A program made the position numbers and the translations under genes. From Tubulanus polymorphus (lineage: Eukaryota > Nemertea > Palaeonemertea > Tubulaniformes > Tubulanidae), in assembly GCF_964204645.1 (NCBI RefSeq), contig NC_134031.1:8410501-8470500 (forward strand): a DNA stretch of 60,000 bases, given 5' to 3'. The stretch's first letter is position 1; every line of letters begins with the position of its first letter. The notes under the pieces are model-generated. The model was not told where the DNA came from. It searched no databases and saw nothing but the letters and a program-made list of their open reading frames with translations. This document shows, piece by piece, positions 1 to 11,884 of the stretch.

Positions 1-204
1 TGGGCATATTTTGGTTTACTCTTCCATTCTGTGAGTGGCTGGATCCGTATATCTGGTTTATTTGTGATGAAGTACAAGTCACGAAAGCTACAGCAGTTCA
101 AAAGCAAAGTATCATAGCGAGAGAAGTTTTTATCTAAGGCCCTTCAAAATTGATACCTTGTTTCTCATCAAGCCGCCCGCGCCACTCCCGAAAGCCAAAA
201 TAAA

Positions 205-1296
205 AAGAAAATAAATTGCCCATGGGCAAAGTGTGGTTTACCTTGAATGCTAGAGGTTGTTTAGAGCAAGGGCATTGCTCGAAAAATCTTTTTTTGTGAC
301 TTCAAAATTCTACAAGTTTACACTGTATTTTATCTTTAAGAATTATTTTGTAGTCAAATAAGACCAAAGATATACATTTGTTGACGGTCCAGGTCCAAAA
401 TTTCGTAGGCGCAGCAGGGAAACTATCTTATATTTTCAAAAAAATATTTTTCACAATATGAAAAAATATTCAAATAAAATTCATATTATGTCACCAATCA
501 GAATATTGAGTCTTCGAAACCTCTTCCGATGAATGGCTGCAGAAGCTAAAATACCCGTACAGTAAGAAATTGGCGTATTAGAATTTTAGCGTTTTAAATC
601 CTGGAATTTACCACAACAATATTCAGACCTCAACCTATATACCTACAGTTTGCTGCTTAGTATTTTCAGGTCACAAGAAATTACAATTTATTACGTCTAT
701 CAAACAGAAAACACAGTGCTCATCTTCTGCTGAAATTCAGCCTTTTTTCATGTCAAACGTGCACGCGCCAAGCAGCGTTACAGCATCACCATATAGTAGT
801 GTACTAGCTGTGCGAGCGCGTGATAGTGTGTGCAACAGTCTTGCGCAGGTGGAGGCCTTGTGTTAGTGAATGTTCGCTTACACTTCGATGTCAATCAAAA
901 CAATCACCGGGTGTTAATATGAAACAATACCTATGGCGGATATGTGAAATAATTATATTTTCACCAGCAATGAGCATTTGAAATTCGCACGTTTACAGCA
1001 CCTAGTCCAATCAAACGTTCGCCATTTTGGCTTTCCCATAATTATTTTAGTAGCGCCGGAATTCCCCAATCACATTCGCTCGTAGAGACGACGCCCCCAA
1101 TTAAGGTCATTGCAATTTTATACGCAAGAGCTAAGAATTTTCCCGCCAAAAACAAGTTTTTCGGCGAATTTTAACTGAGTTGACCATGTCATCGATGGAG
1201 GTTCACCATGTGTTCAATGGCATTAATTATACGTCATTTAGGCCGAGAACGAATTAAACAAATGCTCACATAAAAAAACGTACCGCAAATTTAGTT
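205..1296 (+). repeat. Helentron-like repeat, copy A (main part)
   Basis: This is one of at least six copies of a roughly 1.1-kb dispersed repeat. Each copy opens with the perfect palindrome TTGCCCATGGGCAA, then TGGTTTACCTT, and closes with AAGGTAAACC followed by A-rich sequence. Copy A is cut at about 1296 by the long-TIR transposon and its last ~35 bases resume at 7997. A hairpin at one end plus an asymmetric inverted repeat (GGTTTACC/GGTAAACC) is the layout known for helentron-associated non-autonomous elements, so that class is inferred. No coding capacity is visible. Confidence 0.7.
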
Positions 1297-2025
1297 GGAG
1301 AGCCTGCCTGGTTTGAATTACACTATTGAGTACGAAAGGTTTGATAATCTCAATGAAGAGTGTATATGATGGCTTTCACAAATCGGGATTTCTTGCATGT
1401 TTGGGTCGGGGCTTTAAGGGGCCAGGGGCACCCTAAAACTCCCAAAATTAGGCTCCAATTACATATTTGAGTACGAAGCTGAAACTTGCACACATCTTTC
1501 CTTTTGGGCCACTGGTTTCGGAAAGTCAAGTCCATGAAATTTTTTTGGGGCCATTGCGTAATAAGAAATGGGGTCATATAGGGGTCAAAGTGGGTCCAAT
1601 TACAATTTTGAGTACGAGTTTGAAATTAGTGCCATTCTACTAGTTTTCATATGCTGATTTCAAATATATAACGTAAGAAATGATATTTTGGGCCACTTTC
1701 AAATAAGAAGGGGTCAAACTTTCAAAAGGTCAAAGGTCAATGAAATGTATTTCAATTACACTTTTGAGTACGAATTCGAAATTAGTGTCATTTTACTAAT
1801 TTCTGTATGCTGATTTCAAATACATAATGTAAGAAATATTTTGGGCCATTTTCAAATAAGACGGGGTCAAACCCCCGAAAGGCTGAAATATTAACTGTTA
1901 GTCAACAGCCGAAACATTGTGGTTTCAAAATAATTAATTCTATCGTATAATATAATTCGAAGTGTGAGATTGCTTCGTTTATCAATGACACGTATTTTCA
2001 ATTAAACTTCTGAGTACGAGTTCAG
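1297..2025 (+). repeat. Left long terminal inverted repeat with internal subrepeats
   Basis: The motif TTGAGTACGA recurs near 1328, 1468, 1608, 1766 and 2010, in units of roughly 140-240 bp. The whole stretch is the inverse of 7190-7996. Such subterminal repeats usually serve as transposase binding sites (inference). Confidence 0.75.
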
Positions 2026-2202
2026 AAAATCAGGAAAAACAGTGCAAGACATTCACCTACCAGAGTATATTGATTTTTACGTGTATGACCCACTTTTTTT
2101 CTACTGCAAGGAAGTTTGTTAAACACATAGCTACCTATTAAGACAATGAACTCTTAGGATGTGTATTCACACTATGGGCATTGAGAAATGATAGCAAATA
2201 TT

Positions 2203-5200
2203 ATGGCATCTGAAGCTGGCACTAATGGTGAGTAATCATTCATAATCCTAAATACTGGTTAATAAAAATGTATTTGAATATATTCAGACTTAGAATCCCA
2301 ATTTGTTGTTGTTCACTAAAGGCCCAACCTAGGTTAAATGATATCATGATTCAGGTACCTAGATACTATGTTTCACTTTCACAAATTTCTTTTACAGGAA
2401 ATGATGACCCTAGTGAGGTATGTCATATCTGCTTTAAGCCATCAGATAATTTAAAAAGATGGTCTGATACAACTTGGCAGTCATTCAATCGTTCTGCTGA
2501 TGTGAGACGCCATATGCGGAGCTATGATACCTCAATTTATCATAATGCTATTGAAAAGAAGCCGCATCATTTACCGACTATTGGTGGTTATCACAGTAGG
2601 TGTTATAAGAACTTCACAGCTATTTCAAGTAGAAGTGCCCAGTCACCTGGGGATGAAAATAATGTTCCTGAGCAAAGATTGTTACGAAGTTTATCACCCC
2701 ATCCATCTACCAGTCAACGAGAAACTACAAGTACTGTTGGCATTTTTCCTGACGCTTGTTTATTTTGTGATAAGCAGTGTAAGAAATCAGGGGGCAAAAG
2801 AGAGTATCTTGGTCAAATACAAACAAAATCTGCAGAGGAAACTATCCGCCAAATAGTTAGCACATTGAATCTTCAATCTGTAGCAGTAAAAATCGCTGGA
2901 GTCGACTTGATCGCTAAGGAGGCAAAAGTACATCACAGCTGTCGTGCTGCTCTGATCAGCAAGCTCAGTCGTATAAAAAAGTTACCTACTATTGATGAAG
3001 AAGTAGAACCAATTGACAATAAAATTCCTCTGGATAATACATATGACGATGTTAAACAAAAAATCATAAATGAAAAGCGTCCAGAATTACTACTTTCTGT
3101 TTATAATAGGTACATAGACTTTTGTAATGACATGGAACTTAATGGCTCCCCAATAACTAAAGTACAATATTTTGGAGAATTGTTGTTGCGTAGATTCCGT
3201 AATCAGATAAAGTTTCATACCCCTGGATGACCTTTTGAATACAGAAGATTTTCTGAAGGTGTTTGATGTTTATGCCAAGTTTACAGGAGAAACTCTTAAT
3301 GGAAATTTAGGCAAAACGGCCCAGTTTTGTATGAAGTATGTAGAGTATGTCCATTTATTTCTAATGCTGGATCGTTCAGTCAGAGAATCTGACATCGATC
3401 TATACATACAGTGTTTATCAAGAGCGACTGACCTTTTCTTTGCAACAAACCGCCATAACTATGCCAGATGGATTGCAAAGCATCAACTCGACCTCATGAA
3501 TATTGAAAACACCCACCCTGGATTGAAGCAGTTACTGGCCGATGGATTGTTCAGCATACGTCGCACGGATAACGACTTTAATCGTCTTCCTGAGTCAATG
3601 CTGATGCTGCGTCAAGGATGACTAGGTTAAGGTGGAGTTACCAAGTTTTGCCGTGCAGCACTAATTGGAGAAACATTACAAATGGCTGGCATGACAAAGA
3701 ACAATGATTCTCACTGCGACCTGGCGAAAGGCAGACTTCAGCGTGACAACCAAGATGTCCAAAAGATCATGCAAACTATCGGATCAACAGCCAATCCTTT
3801 TCAACTGAATACTCCAGAGCATTTGATAAACATTCATACTGGTAAGAGTGCTGAATAAATTGCCCATGGGCAAAGTGTGGTTTACCTTGAAAGCTAGAGG
3901 TTGTTTGGGGTAAGGGCATTGAAAAATCTTTTTAATTCGTGACTTCAAAGTTCTATCTTGTATTTCATCTTTCTCAAAGAATTATTTTGTAGTCAAATAA
4001 GACCAAAAATATACATTTCGTAGGGTACAGGTAGGCGCGGCAGAGAAACTATTTTATATTTTCAAAGAAATATTTTTCACAATATGAAAAAATATTCAAA
4101 TAAAATTCATATGATGTCACATATCAGAGGGTGGCTGAATATTTAGTCTTGGAAACCTCTTCCAATGTATGGCCGCGGAATCTAAACCGGCGCAGTAAGA
4201 AATCGGCGTATTAGATCGTTTTAAATCCTGGAATTTACTACTACAATATTCAGAGCTCGACCTATACTTGTAGTTTGCAGCTTAATATTTTCAGGTCACA
4301 AGAAATTACAATTAATTATAAATTATATCAAACAGAAAACATAGCGCTCATCTTCTGATGAAATATCAGACGCGCCAGCAAGCAGCGTTTACAGTATCAC
4401 TATAGTAGTGTATACTGTACGATATGCAACAGTCAGCGCTCTGCGCGCACGTGGAGGCCTTGTGTAAGTGAATGTTCGCTTGCACTTCAGTGTCAATCAA
4501 ATCAATTACTGGGTATTAAAATGAAACAATACCTATGGCGGATAATAATAACATTCTCATCAGCAATGAGCATTTGAAATTTGCACGTAATACGACACCT
4601 AGTCCAATGAAACGTTCGCCATTCAATGGCTTTCCCATAATTATTTTAGTAGCGCCGGAATTCTCCGTATATCCCAAAAACAGCCAATCACATTCGCTCG
4701 TAGAGACAACGCCCCCCAATCGAGGTCATTGCAATTTTATACGCGAGAGCTAAGAATTTTCCCGCCAAAAACAGTTTATCGTAGAATTTTAACAAAGTTG
4801 ACCATGTACATCGACGGAGGTTCGTCATGTCTTCATGCGCATCGTTTATACGTCGTTTAACCCGAGATCCAATGAAACAAATGCTCACATAAAAAAACGT
4901 ACCGCAATTTTACATGAAATTGGCTCAATGCCAACTTCATATCGCTGACAAAGGTAAACCAAAAAGAGGTTGCACAGTGTCTTCTTGGCATCGATGATCA
5001 AGGGAAAAAGTTAGATGATGACTTTGTCAAAGAATGTAACGAGGATGAGAAAAGATTCGAAGCAGTTATAAAAATAAACAAACTCACAACATTTGTAAAA
5101 CAAGGAGCTAAAAACAGATTGTCGCAGAACCCTATCGTAAGAGAACTTCGCTGCACATGAGACATGTTCGGGAGATTGGCATTTATAGCTGCTGAACACG

Positions 5201-6607
5201 AAGTTGATTTACAGTACCTGTTGTCCTTTCCACTGACACCGGTTCCATTATCTTTATGCCACATGGATGGAACTATGGTACACACTGATAAGAGCTCACT
5301 GTTTTCAATCCTTGAAGGAAAAGTGACCCATGGCTGCCCAATAGATGTTAAGGCACAAGTTATTGACGAAAACTTCTTGCTCCATTGTCTTTCCCCAAAT
5401 CTACCTCCTACATATGGTGGACTTGCTCGATCTATTCTCGTATCAGCACTTGCTAGATCACCTCATCGTGCGGATATCGTATTTGATACGTATGAGGAAC
5501 TGTGGATAAAGGGGCTAGAACATGAACGGAGAGGCGCAGAAGATACCGTATTTGTCATTACCGGTCCAGATCAGGTGAGGCCAAAGGACCTCAACAAAGC
5601 TCTCAGGTCGAAATCATTCAAGAAACAACTTCCAGAGTTTTTGATGAAAGAATGGGCATCTCAGCATTATGGAAATTTACTAAAAGATAAAGTAGTTTAC
5701 TTGGGTGTTGGTCAAGTGTGTTCACGGTTCTACGTTGACGGTGGTAAAGTCATGAAACAAGATGTCCCGGAATTATACTGCAATCATCCAGAGGCTGATA
5801 CGAAGATATGTCTGCATTCAGTTCATGCTGATGGTATTGAAGGTAGAGGAGATTTGATAGTAAGGGCTGCTGATACTGACATACTGGTCATCCTTCTTCA
5901 CCATGTCCATCGATTTAAATCGGGCCTGTGGATGGATATTGGAACAACAGGAAAGAGGAATCGTCGATTTGTCAATGTGAGAGCAATAGCTGATGAAATT
6001 GGTAGACCATTCACTGATGCGTTGCCTGGTTTTCATTCATACACTGGGTGTGATTACACAGCAGCCTTTCTTCGGAAAGGTAAGAAGAGGCCGTTCTGTA
6101 TTCTTGAGAAAGATGTCCAATACCTCACAGCTCTATCAGCATTGGCAAATGCAGATCTGAGTAATGATGTCATCAAGATGCTCCAGGACTATACATGTGC
6201 AATCTATGGGTCTCGAAGATCCGTTCCCATCAACGACCACAGATATGCAATGTTCGAGAAAGCTTTTGCACCTAAAAGTATAGATAATCCTCTTGCCCGA
6301 GTAAAAGGGATTGATGCTAGCTGCCAACCTCCTTGTGCGCAAGTTTTAGAACAGAAGATAAAGAGAGCAGCATTTGTAGCCAAAATGTGGCATGACGCTT
6401 ACAAACAAATCATTGTGAAGGTACCACAGTGTGGTTGGCGGTTTAAAAGAAACTTACTATGAGATCATCTGGCTCTCTAGGGAACAAATGCCAGATTCAG
6501 TAGTTCCGAAAGAAACACAAGACACTGATAGTGAAACTGAGGATGAAAAAAGTGAGTGTAATTCATCAGAATCAGAACAAGAAGCAGACAGTGACAATGA
6601 CAATTAG
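2203..6607 (+). pseudogene. Decayed transposon gene: Cys-rich N-terminus, PIN/XPG-like nuclease motifs, acidic tail
   Basis: A start at 2203 opens a 25-base exon. GTGAGT at 2228 and a pyrimidine tract with ACAG ending at 2397 define an intron that joins in frame to exon 2. The N-terminus has paired cysteines (CHIC near 2427, CLFC near 2755). The C-terminal half has EADT near 5792, DTDILV near 5875 and a conserved GFHSYTGCD near 6030. The acidic pair spacing resembles PIN/XPG-fold nucleases (inference). The tail to 6607 is Asp/Glu/Ser-rich. Breaks: a stop at 3228 with a frame change, a stop at 3619 with a frame change, insertion of repeat copy B at about 3855-4966, an in-frame TGA at 5158, and a frame change near 6430. 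The protein resembles a repetitive uncharacterised family known to me from many invertebrate genomes; its biochemical role is not established. Confidence 0.7.
3855..4966 (+). repeat. Helentron-like repeat, copy B, inside the transposon gene
   Basis: This complete copy starts with the TTGCCCATGGGCAA palindrome and ends AAAGGTAAACC. It interrupts the coding sequence of the 2203-6607 pseudogene, and the reading frame resumes directly after it. It is therefore younger than the host transposon, while copy A, which the transposon cut, is older. The same repeat family was active both before and after that insertion. Confidence 0.8.
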
Positions 6608-7189
6608 GATTTTATCAGGTTGAATGAGATCTTTATGGTTGTACATACTAGGTACCATAATAGCGAGGTACTCATACTTCATACAATACTTATGATGTTG
6701 TTCACTATAATTCTATAGAAATACATAGTGTCTTTTGGTTTAGAAATCGTCCGAAGAGAGGTTAAGATTTATTTTATTCTCTTGTACACATATTTCATAC
6801 AATACGACTTGTTCTATTTTATCTTAAATGTTTAATATTAGAGCATTATCATCAGATATTTAGAGTTTGTGAATATATCTTGTGTTCTTTTAAAGCTGTT
6901 TTGTTGGTTTACTTATTCTACTCTAAGGATTTTAAAGAAATTGAACATGCCTGAAAAATTGACTGAAGTATTATGTCCAAGGTGAGCTTTGTTGGTTATG
7001 AGTATGACCCCTGACGTGTAGGCATACTTCTTATTCCAATGATTCAAAATACGATTTATCGTGTTACATGCATTTTCCAGAGAACAAATTTACTCAATCT
7101 AACTAAAATTCATTGAAGACAATTCTTTATAATGCCAAATTTGTTATAATGTATTCGAAATCAGCATATCGAAATTCGTATAATGACAC

Positions 7190-7996
7190 TTATTTCGAAC
7201 TCGTACTCAGAAGTGTAATCGAAAATACACGTCATTAATATTTCAGCCTTTTGGGGGTTTGACTCCTTCTTATTTGAAAATGGCCCAAAATATCATTTCT
7301 TACATTTTGTATTTGAAATCAGCATACAGAAATTAGTAAAATGACACTAATTTCGAATTCGTACTCAAAAGTGTAATTGAAATACATTTCATTGACCTTT
7401 GACCTTTTGAGAGTTTGACCCCTTCTTATTTGAAAATGGCCCAAAATATCATTTCTTACATTATGTATTTGAAATCAGCATACAGAAATTAGTAAAATGA
7501 CACTAATTTCGAATTCGTACTCAAAAGTGTAATTGAAATACATTTCATTGACCTTTGACCTTTTGAAAGTTTGACCCCTTCTTATTTGAAAGTGGCCCAA
7601 AATATCATTTCTTACGTTATATATTTGAAATCAGCGTATGAAAACTAGTAGAATGGCACTAATTTCAAACTCGTACTCAAAATTGTAATTGGACCCACTT
7701 TGACCCCTATATGACCCCATTTCTTATTACGCAATGGCCCCAAAAAAATTTCTTGGACTTGACTTTCCGAAACCAGTGGCCCAAAAGGAATGATGTGTGC
7801 AAGTTTCAGCTTCGTACTCAAATGTGTAATTGGAGCCTAATTTTGGGAGTTTTAGGGTGCCCCTGGCCCCTTAAAGCTCCAACCCAAACATGCAAGAAAT
7901 CACGATTTGTGAAAGCTATCATATATACTCTTCATTGAGATTATCAAACCTTTCGTACTCAATAGTGTAATTCAAACCAGGCAGGCTCTCTAACTA
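7190..7996 (-). repeat. Right long terminal inverted repeat
   Basis: This is the inverted counterpart of 1297-2025. The motif CGTACTCA recurs near 7204, 7360, 7517, 7671, 7813 and 7957, one more unit than the left arm. Two adjacent 156-bp units (about 7360 and 7517) are almost identical to each other, which points to a recent unit duplication. Confidence 0.75.
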
Positions 7997-8031
7997 CTTC
8001 ATATCGCTGACAAAGGTAATCCAAAAATAAA
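7997..8031 (+). repeat. Helentron-like repeat, copy A (last 35 bases)
   Basis: CTTCATATCGCTGACAAAGG and the adjoining A-rich end match the 3' end of copies B, C and F. They continue copy A after the transposon. About 30 consensus bases between the two halves are missing. Confidence 0.7.
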
Positions 8032-8401
8032 GTCCGAAACCAGCGTCAGATTGTTGTGTATTAGTGATATTCCCGGCCGGTGACCCTGGAGATTATATGC
8101 CATTTTAGACTGCATTTGTTTGAAATTGTGCAGTTAAGGATGTTTTAGATAAAGAAAATAAACAAATGAACATGTCTTGGTGCTGCCCACCTTCTGTGGA
8201 TTGAGACTCTTGAAAAACCCTCGTCTTATATCAGTATTACACAGTGAAAGATTTTTGGATTTAAACACAAAAACCTCCCTCCCTCGTCTCCTAGTAAAAT
8301 ATGAAAATGTGGTAGCCAGTATTTTCATTGCAGCTATTAGCTCAACTTGCTTCATGGTTGTATTGTGCTGCCCTCTGAGGAACACCTGATATCAGCTGAC
8401 C

Positions 8402-8942
8402 AGATCAGTTTTGCCTGGTCATTGTGAGAATCAGGTTGATGTAATAAACTTCATGATCATATGGTTCATGCTCGTTTTGTTATTTAATATTCAGGTAAGA
8501 TCATAATCTTCTTGAATTTATTATGAATATATGTCTGTGATTTTGTGGTGCATGTGAGCTGAGGGTTCCTGGGATAATTTTGGGAATCATTTATATTGAA
8601 TTATATGCATTTTTCTAATTGATCTGAAACTCCCGGGTTATGCTGGATCGTACTGGTAGGTGGAGACATTGTCTGTTAATTTGTATGAATTGTTGTTATC
8701 ATTGATGTCTGTGTGTTCTAGGTTTAAGTTTATATAAATAAGTAACAGATTATAATATCAAATGCAAAGTGTTTTATCTAGTCAGTAGAAGAAATTAAAT
8801 GTTGATTAAATGTGAATGAATAAATTATTAATGTCGGTGTAAATAGCAGATCAGTTTTGCCTGGTCATTGTGAGAATCAGGTTGATGTAATAAACTTCAT
8901 GATCATATGGTTCATGCTCGTTTTGTTATTTAATATTCAGGT
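8402..8942. repeat. 92-bp direct repeat pair
   Basis: About 92 bases starting AGATCAGTTTTGCCTGG occur at 8402-8493 and again, nearly identical, at 8849-8941, giving a 447-bp period. Nothing else in 8032-9110 is recognisable. Short open frames on both strands there lack support. Confidence 0.75.
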
Positions 8943-9110
8943 TGTTGTCCCGGATGGTGAGCAGTCAACTGTGAGGATTTTGTCGCTGTTTCTTCGAGAA
9001 ATCCAGTCGTCGAGGCCTCTTTAATCAGTAACCCGCGCATGCTTTATTTTGCGGTTACGACAAAAATAAGAGTTTACTTCCACTTTTTTATTTTAAAAAA
9101 GCTCATAACC

Positions 9111-10690
9111 AAACTAGGGGTCCAGGGACACCACACCCACTTGGAAAGTGGTTTCAAATGCTCAACAATCTTACAATTTCAATAATCAACGCTCCCTGGT
9201 GACCATATACAAAAACCAATGACCTTGAAACTCACCACAATCAAAGAACATGTCAGCAGCTACAATTCTGATATCCATTGTGATAACAATATATGCTTCC
9301 TTACCAACATAATATGGAAATACAAAGTTATTATGCTATTCAACACCCAATAGTGGCCATATGCAAAAACCAATGACATTGAAACTCACCACAATCATAG
9401 AACATGTTTTGAGCTACAACTTTCCAATTGATTGTGGTAGCAAAATATGCTTAGGTATCAATATAATCTGGAAAAACTTTTTTCACCTACGAAAGAATAC
9501 TGATGCAGACCTGTCAACCCTGAATTTTTTTTTCAAGTAACACATCTAAATTTTAAGTATTTTCAGAAATTTCTAAGGAACCAACCTTTCAACTGGTAAT
9601 TTTCATGAAAAATAAGTAATTTCCTTAACTAAACACAAAAAACAAAATTTCATCTATCAAAATCAATGTTTTTTTTTGGTTGGACCTTCTTCTGTAGGTT
9701 CTGTCTCGAGTTCAGAATCGTGTGTGTCACTAGGCTCAGATTGAGATGATGGATCTGAAGAGAACTCGGCATCAGACATGACAGAATTATGCACACCAAA
9801 CACCATTTTCAATTCTACATAGATGGCAGTAGCTGACGAAACTTCACAATGGCGGGTCACAAAGTAGTTCAGTGTTGCGCCAAAGATCGTTAGAAATTTA
9901 TTCTGGCATGATTTACGGCAAAAGTAAGTAAATGAACAATATGACGACTTTTATTTGCATAATAAATGATGATTACTTAAATGTTACGCAAAAAAATTTC
10001 CCAGATTTTGAAATTAAATGAGATATGTAACATTTCTGGAAAAGCGTAACACCGTAATTTCACTTTAATTTACGTAACCATTCCGGGAAAAACCGAATGG
10101 TTGGCAGCTCTGCTGATGACACCAAGATGGCCGCCAATTGCATGATAATTGGCAATTGGCTGATTAAAAATACCTGTCTCAGGTATTAAAGATACCTTTC
10201 CATAGAATAGCCACCACAAATTGCAATGAAAAATGACAAACCAGTAGGAAGCTAGTGGACTCAGAATTCAGGCCAAGATTGACAATTTTGAAAATGGTTA
10301 CAGGATGGCCATCTTGAGTCCGATCGGCCCAATTTTTCTTATGCTGATGGGCGCTTGGAGGATACATTGATCAAAACTTCTTTCAAAATTTCCTTCGGAA
10401 ACTTGAAAAATGTGTTAAAAGTGCCGATTTTGGTGAACAACAATGGATGGCAGTTTGCCATCTTGAATCTGATAGGGCCAGTTTTTGGGTTGAAGATGTT
10501 TCTACGGTGGATACACGTGTAACCCAAATTTAAAGACATTACATTGAAGTGTCTTCAAAACTTCCCAAAGTAACTGGATTCCAACTACGGATGAACGGAC
10601 ACTATGACGGACGACGGACGAAAAGTGAATGCAAAAGCCTGCTTGAACTTAAGTCCCAAGTGGGCTTAAGTCTGGTTAACCCTACTTTCA
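9111..10690 (+). repeat. Composite dispersed repeat with internal minisatellite, copy 1
   Basis: The family head reads ACTAGGGGTCCAGGGACACC. It is followed by ~155-bp units containing GCCCCCTGGTGACCATAT and TGACCTTGAAACTCACCA, then a unique tail that ends in AAGTCCCAAGTGGGCTTAAG near 10670. Two minisatellite units are present. A 607-bp element (9506-10112) interrupts it. The family also occurs at 11885, 14165, 17488 and 32590. No coding potential is seen. Confidence 0.7.
9506..10112. mobile_element. Small non-autonomous DNA transposon (607 bp)
   Basis: The ends CAGACCTGTCAACC and GGTTGGCAGCTCTG are imperfect inverted repeats. The element sits in a composite repeat whose uninterrupted copies define the empty site. 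CTGATG is present on both sides (9500-9505 and 10113-10118), consistent with a 6-bp target duplication. A 65-codon acidic minus-strand frame at 9663-9860 lies inside but is not convincing as a gene. The same tip CAGAGCTGCCAACC recurs at 27792 inside the DIRS element. Confidence 0.65.
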
Positions 10691-10859
10691 CATGAGGAGA
10701 TGAATCTCATGACAGTGATAACATTTATCAAATATCACGACTAGACGTTAAAACCTATTTCTATCGACATATGACTACTGATGAGTACAAAGACGGCTCT
10801 CAACTGTGTCATGCTTGACTGATCGAAAGATCTTTCGGATATATGCAAGATCCCTTCCT

Positions 10860-11290
10860 AACATACACTCATAACCAAATTCAATGAAAAATTCCATAGC
10901 AACAGGTCACAGAATTCAGGGAAAAATAACCTTTTTGGGCACAAAAAAGGTCACAGGACAGCCATCTTGTGTCCAATCAACCCAATTTTTTTCTCATGCA
11001 GATGAACCATAGGTGGATACAAACATACATGAAAGATCATGATAATTTATCGGAATGTCTTCAAAATTTCCCTTGAAAAATAAAATAATATGTAATCTTG
11101 TGAATGAGAATCTGACAGTGCCAGTTTTTGGGCTGGTTGTGTCTAAGGTAGATACATGTATAACCCAAATATCAAGAAAATCCATTGAAGCGTCTAGAAA
11201 ATTTCCCATAATATCTGGATTCCGTCTATGGATGAATGGACCGACAGATCAAAAGTGTAAAGTCCGTTGAGACGAAAGTATCAAGTGGCT
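10860..11290 (+). repeat. Composite repeat tail, partial copy
   Basis: The segment matches the tail of the composite family (ACAGAATTCAGG, ...GCCATCTTG..., AAAGTCCGTTGAGACG), more diverged than the other copies. The next ~590 bases (11291-11884) show no gene and no recognisable repeat. Confidence 0.5.
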
Positions 11291-11884
11291 AAAAAGTTAT
11301 CTACCTATTAACCTAATGTTTTTTTTAAAAGCAACTGGAGTTAAACATTTGTCTTTTTAGGCCTTATCGCATCGTTTGAAAGACTTGAACAGGCCTCACA
11401 ATGCTCCTTATAAACCTTAGAGGACAGTTCTTAGGTTGTTAGAGGACATGATTTGAAAAGTAGAGGACATAGAGGACCAAAAATCACTAAGATAATGTAT
11501 CGGTAACAAATAGCAAAATATGCATATTTCAATTCTCATAAAATATTTTTGATAATCAATTTTAGGTAGTTAAATAATTGACCAAATCAAGGTATTTGCA
11601 GACCAGTCATAATGCTTATTACATGAAATTTGATTGGCTCAATTCACCCCGAAACACCTTATGGCGAACCTTCAGTGACTATGATGTAGAGAGCTCAACT
11701 TGAACAAAATAAAAATGTATGAAAACAAAAAACAAGATGCGGATGCATCTAAGCACGTTCAGTCAGGTGCTAGATAAAGGCACAGTATGTATAATTTCAG
11801 AATTAAAGATGGCCACCAGTCGGCCATATTGGATGATTTCTTGCCCTAGTTTAGTCATATTCTATTGACCATTCCATTACACCA

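Larger units (their letters stand above)
1297..7996 (+). mobile_element. 6.7-kb DNA transposon with very long TIRs, inserted in repeat copy A
   Basis: The sequences from 1297 rightward and from 7996 leftward are inverted copies of each other over about 0.7-0.8 kb. The outer ends read GAGAGCCTGCCTGG inward on both sides. Helentron-like copy A flanks both ends, which fixes the boundaries to a few bases. A clean target duplication is not visible; a TA dinucleotide is possible. Inside is one plus-strand gene with a nuclease-like motif set. The superfamily is uncertain. Academ-type elements, some of which are known to carry an XPG-like nuclease, are a candidate. Confidence 0.8.

Noticed and set aside
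8134-8389. Overlapping frames on both strands after repeat copy A
   Set aside because: Short, on opposite strands of the same DNA, with no motif or splice structure.
9663-9860. 65-codon acidic minus frame inside the small transposon
   Set aside because: Low-complexity composition, no transposase motif and no splice partner seen.
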